Shown here: positions 9,901-17,612 of the stretch, in pieces | Position numbering within the stretch: position 1 is the first letter of the stretch | Layout of the letters: the number at the start of each line of letters is the position of its first letter | Assembly (NCBI RefSeq): GCF_000374065.1 | Contig: NZ_KB893273.1 | Span: 1-49,397 of the forward strand | Source: Spirosoma luteum DSM 19990 | GTDB lineage: Bacteria; Bacteroidota; Bacteroidia; Cytophagales; Spirosomataceae | Direction of reading: 5' to 3' | DNA: 49,397 nt | Notes under the pieces: model-generated | Told to the model about the DNA's origin: nothing | The model's input: only the letters and a program-made list of their open reading frames with translations | Database searches by the model: none | Made by a program: the position numbers and the translations under genes

Positions 9901-10078
9901 GTTACACCTGTCCCTGACGGATATGATGGGCCGCGTTGTTGGCGAAACTCGAGTAGAGCGAGCTAGTGCCAGCGAGCACTATCGGTTTAATGTATCCACC
10001 CTACCCGCAGGTACACTCTTACTACGAACCAGCAGTCAGGGGCAATCGGAAACGATCAGGATTCTGAAGGTGAATTAA
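6989..10078 (+). CDS. Secreted FG-GAP/propeller repeat protein with T9SS sorting tail
   Basis: The N-terminus carries a long positively charged leader and a hydrophobic signal core ending near VGWGQ (residue ~47). Six FG-GAP repeats follow (residues ~60-335), each with a calcium-loop motif such as DFNGDGKTDLA. Three ~85-residue modules of one type (FSVINEMLPTT.PGPYTLRLYTDN) begin near residues 346, 441 and 841. Between the second and third lie seven 42-43-residue units (NKTTANGLG ... GLAISTDGGNTFT), resembling BNR or two-component-propeller blades. The last ~85 residues (LKLLGNPVR-type start, LSLTDMMGRVV, LPAGTLLLRT, IRILKVN) are a type A T9SS sorting domain, so the protein should be exported by type IX secretion. 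Probable adhesive or scaffold surface protein. A strong terminator follows. Confidence 0.9.
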   Translation: MNPSLPNRPSGQRNHQLSNKVIRISIAPCWWLVCLLLTGLSTVGWGQCFTKTTLSALPGTLSVAIGDFNGDGRSDLVASNVGDNTVTVRLGDGSGGFGDPIRTTAGQQPIPIAVADFNGDGKTDLALGNDRSNNVTVLLGSGNGSFGAGTDFPIGRGASSVVAADFNGDGKTDIATANRLADDVSVLLGTGSGSFGAATNFPVGDLPTSMVVGDFNGDNRPDLAVTNGRSNTVSLLLGTGSGGFEAATNFPVGASPGPIAVGDFNGDSRPDLAVTIVRSNVNFPVNDNVSVLLSDGRGGFMATTDFPVGGDLGSTIVGDFNGDGRPDLVGISGSSASELLVLINCTPPAGFGITSVTPVRCNTVTATERQFTFTPQYAGLNGQPVSFSVINEMLPTTNPGPYTLRLYTDNPIIRLRATQSGSPGGASVDYNWLAVCQAGFTPPAPFGITGVTSVSCAAVTATERRLTFAPQYTGVSGQPISFSVINEMLPTTSPGPYTLRLYTDNPIIRLRATQYGTAGEASFNYNWLAACSSTPPPVGGNGPTCDTYTNRTTANGLGSNNVRGVYVIGSKVYAATDGGLAISTDGGNTFTNKTTANGLGNNIVWGVYVVGSTVYATTDGGLSISTDGGNTFTNKTTANGLGNNFVRGGVYVVGSSVYAATFSGLSISTDGGNTFTNKTTANGLGNNFVYSVYVVGSTVYVATVGGLAISTDGGNTFTNKTTTNGLGSNNVYSVYVVGSTVYAGTLFGLAISTDGGNTFTNKTTTNGLGSNFVRGGVYVVGSTVYAGTFSGLAISTDGGNTFTNKTTTNGLGNNNLNSLYVAGSTVYAATVGGLSFCTPSTPSSFAITGATVSCATVNATERRLTFTPQYAGVTGQPVSFSVVNEMLPTTSPGPYTLRLYTDNPAITLKATQSGTPGEASFIYNWLAVCSGGGAPRLGVSLEPTPKLQVKLLGNPVREAVEVEVTGGENTMLHLSLTDMMGRVVGETRVERASASEHYRFNVSTLPAGTLLLRTSSQGQSETIRILKVN
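8636..9499 (+). repeat. Seven tandem 126/129-bp coding repeats
   Basis: Seven in-frame units start at 8636, 8762, 8888, 9017, 9143, 9269 and 9398. Units three and six carry an extra Gly codon (RGGVYVVG). Near identity between units at DNA level implies recent expansion or homogenisation and a potential for copy-number change. Confidence 0.9.
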
Positions 10079-10095
10079 TGCCCCCATTACTCAGG

Positions 10096-10141
10096 CAGCC
10101 CAAAGGCCCCAGCTACTAGTTGGGGCCTTTGGGCTGTTTTG
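10096..10141 (+). terminator. Strong hairpin terminator after the FG-GAP protein gene
   Basis: A perfect 16-bp stem (10096-10111 with 10121-10136, CAGCCCAAAGGCCCCA) with a 9-base loop is followed by TTTTGTG. Confidence 0.85.
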
Positions 10142-10204
10142 TGATGTAACCCACTATCAAACTCACCGGGTTCAACCACTGAGAACTTAGGAAACACTAC
10201 CTAC

Positions 10205-10252
10205 CCCCACCCCTGAATTTTGGCACCGTTTCTTTTCGGCTAGGCGAACGGT
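10205..10252. repeat. 48-bp noncoding repeat, copy B
   Basis: It matches 5258-5305 at about 46 of 48 positions and ends ~160 bp before the methyltransferase start. It may carry the promoter or a regulatory element of that gene, or mark the edge of a duplicated unit. Confidence 0.85.
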
Positions 10253-10410
10253 TGCCCGGTCGAGCGGTGGCAGAGAGTTGATATACCCCCTCCCCCTCTC
10301 TCCAAACTATACCTGAATAAATCAGCCAAAGGTTTACCCGCAATCATTATCTTTTGGGCGTATTTGCCTTTGCCTTTTTTGATCACACCTGTTCTTACTT
10401 TCTTCTTTCT

Positions 10411-13400
10411 GTGACCTATTCAGAATTTGAAGCCCGCTGGAAACCTACGGGCGGTGCTGAACGTGCCAACTACAGCCCGTTTCTACAAGACCTTTGCGAC
10501 CTTATTGGCGTACCCCGTCCTGATCCTACCACTGAAAACCCCGCTCAGGACGTTTATGTATTTGAACGGGCGGTGGAGTTCAATGACAACGGTAAACGCA
10601 GTACCGGCCGGATTGACCTCTACAAGCGCGGCTGTTTCGTGCTGGAAACTAAACAGGGCACCGATACCCCCAGCCAACAAAAGGCCGTTGAACAGGCTGA
10701 ACGGGTTGAATTAGGTCTATCTCCCGAAAAACGCCGGAAAGGGCACGCCTTACGCGGTACAACCAAATGGCAGCAAATGATGCAGACCGCCCGCCAACAG
10801 GCATTAGGCTACGTGCGGGCCTTGCCAACCGACGAACCCCGGCCCCTGTTTGTGCTGGTGGCTGACGTTGGCTATTGTATTGACCTCTATAGCAACTTTT
10901 CAGGGGTGGGTGACCAGTTTGTACCATTCCCTGACCAAACTCGTTACCGGCTCCCATTGGCGAAACTGGCGGATGCCGAAACGCGGGCAATGTTACGGGA
11001 CATTTTCACGGACCCCCGCGAACTGGACCCCAGCCGACGGGCCGCCCGTGTAACGCGTGAACTGGCGGGTTATCTGGCGAACCTATCTGCCCAATTAGAA
11101 AGGGCAGGACATACGCCCGATTTGGTGGCTCAGTTCCTCATGCGGTGTCTGTTTACCATGTTTTCAGAGGATGTGGGCCTGATACCCAAAACATCATTTA
11201 CGGGTATGTTACGGGAATATTCAAAAGCGGAACTACGTGACGTTTTGCCCGATGCCTTAGAAAATCTCTGGCATACAATGGACAAAGGCGGGTTTTCATC
11301 TGAGTTAAGGGCCCGGCTACGCAAGTTTAACGGCAAACTGTTTCACGATGCCCGGGCGTTGCCATTAAATGCTGACCAGATCGCCTTGTTGCTCAAATCG
11401 GCTGAATCCGATTGGACCGCCGTGGAACCCGCCATTTTTGGCACCTTGCTGGAACGGGCGTTAGACCCCCGCGAACGGCACAGCCTGGGAGCGCACTACA
11501 CCCCACGCCGGTATGTGGAGCGGTTGGTATTGCCGACGGTGTTGGAACCCCTGCGCCGGGAATGGGTAGCGGCTCAGGCTGCAGCCGCGCAACTACTGGA
11601 GGAGGGAAAAGAAAAGAACGCACGCGCTGAACTGGAACGGTTTTTACGTCGGCTGACGACCATCAAAATTCTGGACCCGGCCTGTGGTTCGGGCAACTTC
11701 TTATATGTGACCCTTGAACACCTCAAACGGTTGGAGGGTGAAGTATTAGCGGCTATTAACTCCTACGGCGGAACGGGTTTGCTCAACCTCAGCGGAGGTA
11801 CGACTATTTCACCCCGGCAACTTTTGGGCCTTGAACTGAACCCCCGGGCGGCTGCCATTGCCGATGTGGTACTGAAAATTGGTTATCTGCAATGGCATTT
11901 GCGCACCCACGGCGAAAGTGAACTACCCGAACCGTTGTTAGACGAATACGAGAATATTCACCAACAGGACGCCGTGTTGCAGCACGGCCCGCCCGTTCCG
12001 CGATTGGATGCCAGTGGCCAACCCGTTACGCGCTGGGATGGAGTAACGACTAAACTACACCCGGCAACCGGGCAACCCGTACCCGACGAAACCGCCCAAA
12101 CGACCGTTTACGATTACCCAAACCCTCAACCCGCCGAATGGCCGCAAGCTGATTTCATTGTTGGCAATCCGCCGTTTGTTGGTACGGCCCGTATGCGTGA
12201 CGCCTTAGGCGATGGCTATACCGAAGCGTTACGCAAAACATACAAAGGCAAAGTGCCGGAATCGGCTGATTTAGTCATGTACTGGTGGCATAACGCGGCT
12301 GAGCAGGTAAAACAGGGCAATGCCGAACAATTCGGTTTTATCACAACCAACAGTCTGAAACAGACCTTTAACCGGCGCGTGATGCAACCGTTTTTAGAAG
12401 GTGAAAAGTCTCCGTTAATTCTAACGTTTGCCATACCAGATCATCCGTGGGTTGAAAGTGCTGACGGTGCTGCCGTACGAATAGCTATGACAGTAGGAGA
12501 ACGAAGGAGCAACGGGGTAGCAAGCGGTAGTCTCTTGACGGTCAAATCTGAGAGTGTGCCAAATGGAGAAGATGCCGCCGAAGTAGCATTTTCGACACAA
12601 CAAGGTACAATCTTATCTGATTTGACAATCGGTGCTGAACTTGACTCAGCGAAGTTATTGAAGGCGAATGAGGGTTTGTCCAATCCCGGCGTAAAGCTCC
12701 ACGGTGCCGGTTTCATCGTAACGAGCGATCAGGCAAAGAATCTAGGTCTTGGAGAATTAACCGGTTTGGGACAACATATCAGACCATACCGCAATGGGAA
12801 AGACTTAATGGATAAACCCCGTTACGCTCTTGTAATTGACCTGTTCGGATTAACAGCAAAACAGGTTTTTGATATGTACCCCGCCGTTTATCAGCACGTA
12901 ATGGAAAACGTAAAACCAGAACGGGATCAAAATAACCGAGCGTCTTATCGTGACAATTGGTGGATATTCGGTGAAGCTCGTAAAAGTTTCAGACCTGCCT
13001 TGCAAAACCTCTCTCGTTACATTGCTACAGTCGAAACTGCAAAACATCGTACTTTCCAGTTTCTTGACGCCGAAATTTTGCCAGACAATATGCTGATCGC
13101 TATTGCATTAGATGATGCATATTGTTTAGGCATTTTATCGAGCATCATTCATATAGTTTGGGCGTTAGCAGCTGGTGGAGACTTGGGAGGAAATACGCCC
13201 CGATATAACAAAACACGTTGTTTTGATCCGTTCCCTTTCCCCGATGCAACACCTCAACAGCAGGACCGTATTCGTGGACTGGCTGAACAATTAGACGCAC
13301 ACCGTAAACGCCAACAGGCCGCACACCCTACCCTAACGCTAACGGACCTCTACAATGTGGTTGAAAAGTTAAAGGCGTGCGAACCCTTAACCGCCAAAGA

Positions 13401-13875
13401 TCAAACCATCAACCAACAGGGGTTGGCGTCGGTAGTGCTCAGTTTGCATCAACAGCTAGACGCGGCCGTTGCTGATGCCTACGGCTGGCCTCATAACCTG
13501 CCAGAAAGTGAGATATTGACCCGCCTTGTTCGGCTCAATCACGAACGAGCCGCCGAAGAAGCCGCCGGAAAAATCCGCTATTTGCGCCCCGAATACCAGG
13601 CACCCGGCCAACAGCAGTTAATTGGTCTGACAAATACGGCAATCAAAACCAGTGCCCCCGTTGCCGATGCCATTAAACAGGAATGGCCGAAAGAGTTGGC
13701 CCAACAGATGCAGGCCGTTCGAGATACGGTACAACAGTCGGGCGTTCCGCTCAGTACCAAACAGGTTGCCGCCTTTTTCCAGAAAACACCCCCCGGTAAA
13801 GTGCAACCCTTACTGGACACCCTAGCTACGCTGGCCTTGGTACGCCAAACCCCCGAAGGAACCTACGCCATGTGA
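10411..13875 (+). CDS. MmeI/YeeA-like DNA adenine methyltransferase, probably a type IIG restriction-modification enzyme
   Basis: This protein of about 1154 residues should methylate adenine in a specific DNA site using S-adenosylmethionine. The SAM motif I is ILDPACGSGNFLY and the catalytic motif IV is VGNPPFVG. The N-terminus has the MmeI-family layout (EFEARWKPTGGAERANYSPF), then GRIDLYKRGCFVLETKQG, a D...ExK arrangement typical of PD-(D/E)XK nucleases, so cutting and methylation may be in one chain. The C-terminal half should hold target recognition. I chose GTG 10411 over the upstream ATG 10354 because this GTG and its context are conserved in the relic at 6214 and homology starts there. 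No separate restriction or specificity subunit adjoins. A DISARM or BREX methylase is a less likely alternative, since no partner genes are present. Confidence 0.85.
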   Translation: MTYSEFEARWKPTGGAERANYSPFLQDLCDLIGVPRPDPTTENPAQDVYVFERAVEFNDNGKRSTGRIDLYKRGCFVLETKQGTDTPSQQKAVEQAERVELGLSPEKRRKGHALRGTTKWQQMMQTARQQALGYVRALPTDEPRPLFVLVADVGYCIDLYSNFSGVGDQFVPFPDQTRYRLPLAKLADAETRAMLRDIFTDPRELDPSRRAARVTRELAGYLANLSAQLERAGHTPDLVAQFLMRCLFTMFSEDVGLIPKTSFTGMLREYSKAELRDVLPDALENLWHTMDKGGFSSELRARLRKFNGKLFHDARALPLNADQIALLLKSAESDWTAVEPAIFGTLLERALDPRERHSLGAHYTPRRYVERLVLPTVLEPLRREWVAAQAAAAQLLEEGKEKNARAELERFLRRLTTIKILDPACGSGNFLYVTLEHLKRLEGEVLAAINSYGGTGLLNLSGGTTISPRQLLGLELNPRAAAIADVVLKIGYLQWHLRTHGESELPEPLLDEYENIHQQDAVLQHGPPVPRLDASGQPVTRWDGVTTKLHPATGQPVPDETAQTTVYDYPNPQPAEWPQADFIVGNPPFVGTARMRDALGDGYTEALRKTYKGKVPESADLVMYWWHNAAEQVKQGNAEQFGFITTNSLKQTFNRRVMQPFLEGEKSPLILTFAIPDHPWVESADGAAVRIAMTVGERRSNGVASGSLLTVKSESVPNGEDAAEVAFSTQQGTILSDLTIGAELDSAKLLKANEGLSNPGVKLHGAGFIVTSDQAKNLGLGELTGLGQHIRPYRNGKDLMDKPRYALVIDLFGLTAKQVFDMYPAVYQHVMENVKPERDQNNRASYRDNWWIFGEARKSFRPALQNLSRYIATVETAKHRTFQFLDAEILPDNMLIAIALDDAYCLGILSSIIHIVWALAAGGDLGGNTPRYNKTRCFDPFPFPDATPQQQDRIRGLAEQLDAHRKRQQAAHPTLTLTDLYNVVEKLKACEPLTAKDQTINQQGLASVVLSLHQQLDAAVADAYGWPHNLPESEILTRLVRLNHERAAEEAAGKIRYLRPEYQAPGQQQLIGLTNTAIKTSAPVADAIKQEWPKELAQQMQAVRDTVQQSGVPLSTKQVAAFFQKTPPGKVQPLLDTLATLALVRQTPEGTYAM

Positions 13876-13910
13876 TTTTTCGATCAGTTTACATATGGAT
13901 GTTATTAGAA

Positions 13911-13985
13911 TCGTGAGGGCGTTCCATATCGGAGTCGAGTGTGGCCCGCAGATCAGTATTTAGTGGTAACGTATTAGTCACATTA
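13911..13985 (-). pseudogene. Decayed copy of the 3' end of the Rep gene
   Basis: The segment resembles 15117-15186, the end of the Rep gene and its flank: shared AGGGCGTTCC, then TCGAG.G.GGCCCGC..ATC, then GTAACGT......ACA. It has lost the reading frame, with stop codons in the minus-strand frame. It overlaps the upstream extension of the next ORF, which argues that that extension is not coding. Confidence 0.65.
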
Positions 13986-14000
13986 AACAGGGGTCAGACC

Positions 14001-15041
14001 ATGAAAGACATTTATAAGCTGATTGTATCAAAAGATAAATTAAACAGAAAATTTGAATTGTTGAGCCAGAGTAGAGGTTTTAGCCCTGCAAAAGTTATTA
14101 TTGAAAATATTGCCAGGTTAATGACTGACAAAGATGGAAACTTCATCCAACAATTTCAATCAAATGGATTTGAAGCTCGTCTTTGGGAAATTTACTTGTT
14201 CGTATTATTTAAAGAAATTGGATTTACGCAAAGCAATAAATACGATAGACCTGATTTTCATTTGATAAAAGGTGATACAGAAATATTTGTTGAAGCCAGT
14301 GTATCAATTGAGAAAGAAGATGAAATATTTAGTGAGGAAAATATTAAAGATGCAATATCTAAAAATGATTTAATACAGCAGCAACAATTAATTAACTACT
14401 ATATAATCAGAATGGGAAGTGTCTTGTTTTCAAAACTTAACAAGGAGTATTGGAAATTAAATTGGGTAACAGGCAAACCGATAGTATTGGCAATTACCCC
14501 GACTCATAACTATTTAGCATCTTTTCTTCCAGATGCGAAATTAACTGAATATTTATATGGGATTAGGCAAAAAGTGAAACTTACGGAGGATGGTTTCGAG
14601 GATTTAGGAGCAGAGCAAGTAGAATACTTTCAGTTTGATAACAAAAGGATTCCTGCTAACTTCTTTGCACAACCATTGTCGCAAAATATAAGTGGGGTTT
14701 TGTTCACAAACAACGCTGATCTACATAAATTCAATAGAATGGCTTATGAATCTGCTTTAACCAATGAAGAATTAATAATTGTGAGAACAGGGGCTAAATA
14801 TAATCCACAATTAAATTCTGTAGCAATTGACTTTACTTATCAGGTAAGACATAATGAAGGAATCGAAAATTGGTGCGAAAGTGTAACCTTATTTCACAAC
14901 CCGAATGCACTTCATAAAATTGATAAAGAAACATTCAATTATATCAGGCAAGTGTGGAAAGAACCAGATGATACCTTTGACGGAATTATGCCAAATGAAT
15001 TTGTTTTTTCTTCCGTAACAGGAGTTATGTTTAGAGAGTAA
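14001..15041 (+). CDS. Unknown protein with nuclease-like PD...ExS motif (candidate defence or cargo gene)
   Basis: A 346-residue protein from ATG 14001 (MKDIYKLIVS). An earlier ATG at 13941 lies in Rep-gene debris and is rejected. Near residues 57-65 is FEARLWEIYLF and near 83-100 RPDFHLIKGDTEIFVEAS: the helix-then-PD...ExK-like arrangement of restriction-endonuclease-fold proteins, but with Ser where the Lys is expected, so activity is uncertain. The gene is clearly A+T-richer than its neighbours, with Lys, Asn and Ile codons rich in A/T, which suggests recent acquisition. It follows the methyltransferase on the same strand and faces the Rep gene. I do not recognise a named family; a link to restriction is inference. 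Confidence 0.7.
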   Translation: MKDIYKLIVSKDKLNRKFELLSQSRGFSPAKVIIENIARLMTDKDGNFIQQFQSNGFEARLWEIYLFVLFKEIGFTQSNKYDRPDFHLIKGDTEIFVEASVSIEKEDEIFSEENIKDAISKNDLIQQQQLINYYIIRMGSVLFSKLNKEYWKLNWVTGKPIVLAITPTHNYLASFLPDAKLTEYLYGIRQKVKLTEDGFEDLGAEQVEYFQFDNKRIPANFFAQPLSQNISGVLFTNNADLHKFNRMAYESALTNEELIIVRTGAKYNPQLNSVAIDFTYQVRHNEGIENWCESVTLFHNPNALHKIDKETFNYIRQVWKEPDDTFDGIMPNEFVFSSVTGVMFRE

Positions 15042-15043
15042 AG

Positions 15044-15079
15044 ACCATACTGCAACTAACAGGGTATTTGCAGTATGGT
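15044..15079. terminator. Hairpin between convergent cargo and Rep genes
   Basis: A perfect 12-bp stem (ACCATACTGCAA at 15044-15055 with its complement at 15068-15079) lies just after the cargo stop codon. There is no T tract, so termination is only likely, not certain. Confidence 0.45.
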
Positions 15080-15133
15080 AGCTAACTAAGCGAGGAAGCG
15101 GCTTTACAACCGCACTTCGTAGGGCGTTCCCGG

Positions 15134-16720
15134 CTACTGGTCGAGCGCGGCCCGCTGGTCGGCCGTCAATCGTAACGTCTCGGACACATCGAACAAAGTA
15201 GGGTTATGGTGAATCTTGTTAATGCTGCGCCGTAGATTATTGCGCCGGTTACTGTACACGTTACGGACGTTATGAGCCGCCCGGCTGTATTCGTCCTCTT
15301 TCGAGCCTTTGGCATACTGCCGGTGCTGATTGTCGAGCGTCAGCATTAGGTCGTCGTCGTTGCGTAGCATGCTAGCCGATACAAACCGTTGCCCCGGTTG
15401 GGGTTCCTCAATCAATACCCCCGTTACCGGACAGATAACCGGGTCGGGTTGGCGGTCGGCCGGTGTATTCTCCGTGTCAGATTGTAACCCTGAATATAAA
15501 GGGTTAATTCGTGACAAATCGGGGATTTCGATGTAGGTTAATTCGTGACAGTTTCCGCCCGCCAAATTCCCACAATCGAGACTGACTAACCCGGTTAATT
15601 CGTGACAGGTTGAGGGCGGGTTTATAACAGCTCCATTACAGCTATTGGGGATTTGTGGAGGGTCCGTTTTTGGCGGGTTTCTCTTATTATCCTCTACTCT
15701 TTCGGCCTGATTTTCCTCTGGCAAAATACCGTGTTTTGTCAGGTGTTGCCATGCCGCCCGGCGTTCGTCAATACAGGTCAGCAGGTGGTCAGAAACGTTG
15801 GTTAATTGCTCCCACGTTTGGGCAATCAATGCAGCCGTTTGAGCGGGCCGGTTTTCGCCCCGTCGGTGTTTATCGAGTAGTGCCCGGTAACGTCGTTCTG
15901 TGCGTAGCAACCGTTGATTGTGGGTGTTTGCCTGGGTGGTGGTCAAGTTGTCGGGTATCTGCCAGAATCGGGGGTTGCATCCGTTCCGGTAAATTTCCCG
16001 TTCGCGGGCTGAAAGGGTATCAGGGTTGATTGTCGGGTCGTCAAATAGAATCCTGTTGAACGTATCTGTCAGCAACACCCCCAGCGGGCGGTAATTGGCT
16101 ATTGTCAGCAAATCGGCCAACGTGTTGAGGTGCACCCCCGTTTTATCGAAGTAAATCATTTTGGCAACCTTGACCTCAACCCGTAGCAGGTTCCCATCCA
16201 ACCCCCGTTGTTTGCCCTTGTCGTACAACTTCACCGTAAACCGCTGGAACCGACATTCATAATACGGGGTCTTACTGCCCGTATCACACCTAAAAGGTTT
16301 GTTCTTATAGCAGATCAGGTTATCCAGTAGCTGAGCAACTGGAAAAGGCAGTTCCAAATTCACCCCAAATTCAATAGTATTGATTTTTGAGGTAAAGGGG
16401 TCAATTCCGTAGTTAGTCACCAACTGATCGAGCGTCAGCAGCAGGTCATTAGCTGTGAACTGATCGGCGTCATGTTCGCCGAAGTTGCCGAACTTGTGTA
16501 AACTTCCTTTTGTCTCAACCCGCTGGCCTTCGCCCGTTCGTCGGGGAACGATCCGGAAAGTCAGCCCCCGGTCAAAGGCCTTCCGTATTGGGTTGATAAT
16601 AGCCCCGGTATTGGTATCGACCAACGCTCCGAACGTCAGCCGGTCGTTATTCAGCAGCACCGGTACGCCGTTCGGGTCATGCCATAGTCCAACGTCCAGC
16701 ATTTTCATACCATCAATCAT
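15134..16720 (-). CDS. Phage/plasmid replication initiator-like protein (gene II/X type)
   Basis: A 528-residue protein. INTIEFGVNLELPFP near residue 110, then RFTVKLYDKGKQ ... GNLLRVEVKVAKM near 165-190, match the layout of gene II/X-family rolling-circle initiators of filamentous phages and plasmids, where a YDKG block precedes an RxEV strand. I cannot assign the catalytic Tyr. The C-terminal third is a polar linker with two CHELT peptides, encoded by two of three 15-bp direct repeats, then a basic segment (NVYSNRRNNLRRSINKIHHNP). It is the last gene of a leftward set after the HTH and 145-residue genes, as expected of the replication module of an integrative element. Alternative: a relaxase-like or regulatory protein. 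Confidence 0.55.
   Translation of the reverse strand: MIDGMKMLDVGLWHDPNGVPVLLNNDRLTFGALVDTNTGAIINPIRKAFDRGLTFRIVPRRTGEGQRVETKGSLHKFGNFGEHDADQFTANDLLLTLDQLVTNYGIDPFTSKINTIEFGVNLELPFPVAQLLDNLICYKNKPFRCDTGSKTPYYECRFQRFTVKLYDKGKQRGLDGNLLRVEVKVAKMIYFDKTGVHLNTLADLLTIANYRPLGVLLTDTFNRILFDDPTINPDTLSAREREIYRNGCNPRFWQIPDNLTTTQANTHNQRLLRTERRYRALLDKHRRGENRPAQTAALIAQTWEQLTNVSDHLLTCIDERRAAWQHLTKHGILPEENQAERVEDNKRNPPKTDPPQIPNSCNGAVINPPSTCHELTGLVSLDCGNLAGGNCHELTYIEIPDLSRINPLYSGLQSDTENTPADRQPDPVICPVTGVLIEEPQPGQRFVSASMLRNDDDLMLTLDNQHRQYAKGSKEDEYSRAAHNVRNVYSNRRNNLRRSINKIHHNPTLFDVSETLRLTADQRAALDQ
15502..15607. repeat. Three 15-bp direct repeats inside the Rep gene (iteron-like)
   Basis: GGTTAATTCGTGACA occurs exactly at 15502-15516, 15536-15550 and 15593-15607, all in one orientation, 34 and 57 bp apart. 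They fall in the variable linker of Rep. They may be Rep-binding iterons or part of an origin, or a spreading small repeat. Confidence 0.8.
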
Positions 16721-16731
16721 AGTTGTAGTAA

Positions 16732-16758
16732 ACCGCCCGACACGAGCGGCCGGGCGGT
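16732..16758. other. Hairpin between the 145-residue gene and Rep
   Basis: ACCGCCCG (16732-16739) and CGGGCGGT (16751-16758) form an 8-bp G+C stem just upstream of the Rep start (16720). It may reduce read-through or protect the Rep mRNA. Confidence 0.45.
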
Positions 16759-16779
16759 AGGGTTACGATGTGGATAGAA

Positions 16780-17217
16780 TCAGAGAAGCCCGCGATTGAT
16801 AACCGTCGATACAAACGCGTCTCGCTCTTTGGGATACGGGTAATAGGCTGGAAAGTAACGGAGGGACATACGCCCGGCATCCGCGGCAAATCGTACCAGA
16901 ACGCCGTTCTGAACCTTATTGCCATTGCGCCCGAACGTCAGCACGTTGCCAATATATACGCCGGTATGGGCGGTAGGTTGCAGACCCGTAAAAAACGTAA
17001 TCTTCCGTTTACCTCCTTTGCCAGTACCCCCTTTCTTTTCGGTGTTGGGACCGCGCAGGATAATTTCAGCGTCTATGTTGTCATTGAACCGTCGTTCTTC
17101 AGCAGTGACTTCGCGGGGTACTTTGCAAAACCCCGGCTCACATTCTTTCACTACATAGCGGCCTTTGTCGTAATCGAGCGCAAAGGTCATAAAGTGCGAA
17201 GCTGGTAGATAGGTCAT
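16780..17217 (-). CDS. Small conserved-looking protein of the Rep module
   Basis: A 145-residue protein starting MTYLPASHFMTFALDYDK. It overlaps the end of the HTH gene by 4 bases and precedes Rep, so the three probably form one transcript. An opposing frame of similar size (16768-17208, plus) exists, but translational coupling and shared direction favour this strand. It has basic stretches (GKGGKRKITFFTG) and an aromatic C-terminus (LRYFPAYYPYPKERD), which might suit DNA or partner binding, in the position where filamentous phages keep small DNA-binding proteins. I recognise no family. Confidence 0.55.
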   Translation of the reverse strand: MTYLPASHFMTFALDYDKGRYVVKECEPGFCKVPREVTAEERRFNDNIDAEIILRGPNTEKKGGTGKGGKRKITFFTGLQPTAHTGVYIGNVLTFGRNGNKVQNGVLVRFAADAGRMSLRYFPAYYPYPKERDAFVSTVINRGLL

Positions 17218-17549
17218 TGCCCCCGGCCCTCCACTGCCTTAGTGTGTTTAAACCGTCGGGATTCTTTCAGCGCGGCCAATACGTCAGCACGCCGGTAACG
17301 AACCCGCCCGTTTATTTTGAGCGGAACCAGAACGGCCGGGCGGTCGTCTGAATCTTTCGCCCAATCGTGAAGGGTAGTGAGTGACACCTGAAACCGGTCA
17401 GCCGTTTGCCGACGGGTCAGCAATTCGGGCAGGTCAGCCCCTACGGGCGCGGGTGGTGTGTAGGTCGCTAACTCCGAGCGAACCGCCCCGCGTACCAACT
17501 CTGTCAGTTGATCGGGGGTAATCTGAATTTGTGTGATAGTGCCGTACAT
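17214..17549 (-). CDS. Helix-turn-helix excisionase/MerR-like DNA-binding protein
   Basis: A 111-residue protein with a C-terminal HTH_17-type domain: LLTRRQTADRFQVSLTTLHDWAKD followed by LVPLKINGRVRYRRADVLAAL, the usual winged-helix excisionase pattern. The N-terminal half (ITPDQLTELVRGAVRSEL) looks like a dimerisation helix common in Bacteroidetes element proteins. It is first in the Rep transcript, with a 14-bp perfect palindrome 64 bases upstream of its start. It may regulate the module or act as recombination directionality factor for the integrase at 20-21 kb. Confidence 0.75.
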   Translation of the reverse strand: MYGTITQIQITPDQLTELVRGAVRSELATYTPPAPVGADLPELLTRRQTADRFQVSLTTLHDWAKDSDDRPAVLVPLKINGRVRYRRADVLAALKESRRFKHTKAVEGRGQ

Positions 17550-17612
17550 TTTTGAGCCGTAGTTTATTGTCTACGATTCAAATTACGCGGGTCTGTATGG
17601 CGGGGGTAGTAG

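Larger units (their letters stand above)
10079..10410. other. Intergenic region with terminator, 48-bp repeat and methyltransferase leader
   Basis: The 332 bases hold the terminator of the FG-GAP gene, copy B of the 48-bp repeat, a pyrimidine-rich stretch (10286-10306) and a leader (10341-10410) that is homologous to the leader of the relic gene. No other gene is seen. Confidence 0.7.

Noticed and set aside
10354..10411. Upstream ATG start for the methyltransferase
   Set aside because: The extension (GVFAFAFFDHTCSYFLLS) lies in the leader that is shared with the relic only as nucleotide sequence; family homology starts at GTG 10411.
10354..15041. A DISARM, BREX or Druantia system
   Set aside because: No helicase, PglZ, phospholipase or other partner genes lie near the methyltransferase; a single-chain enzyme is simpler.
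15502..15607. Possible CRISPR remnant from three direct repeats
   Set aside because: Only three 15-bp copies at uneven spacing inside a coding frame; too short for CRISPR repeats.
16768..17208. 146-codon plus-strand frame
   Set aside because: It overlaps the minus-strand 145-residue gene, which is coupled to the HTH gene by a 4-base overlap and fits the operon direction.
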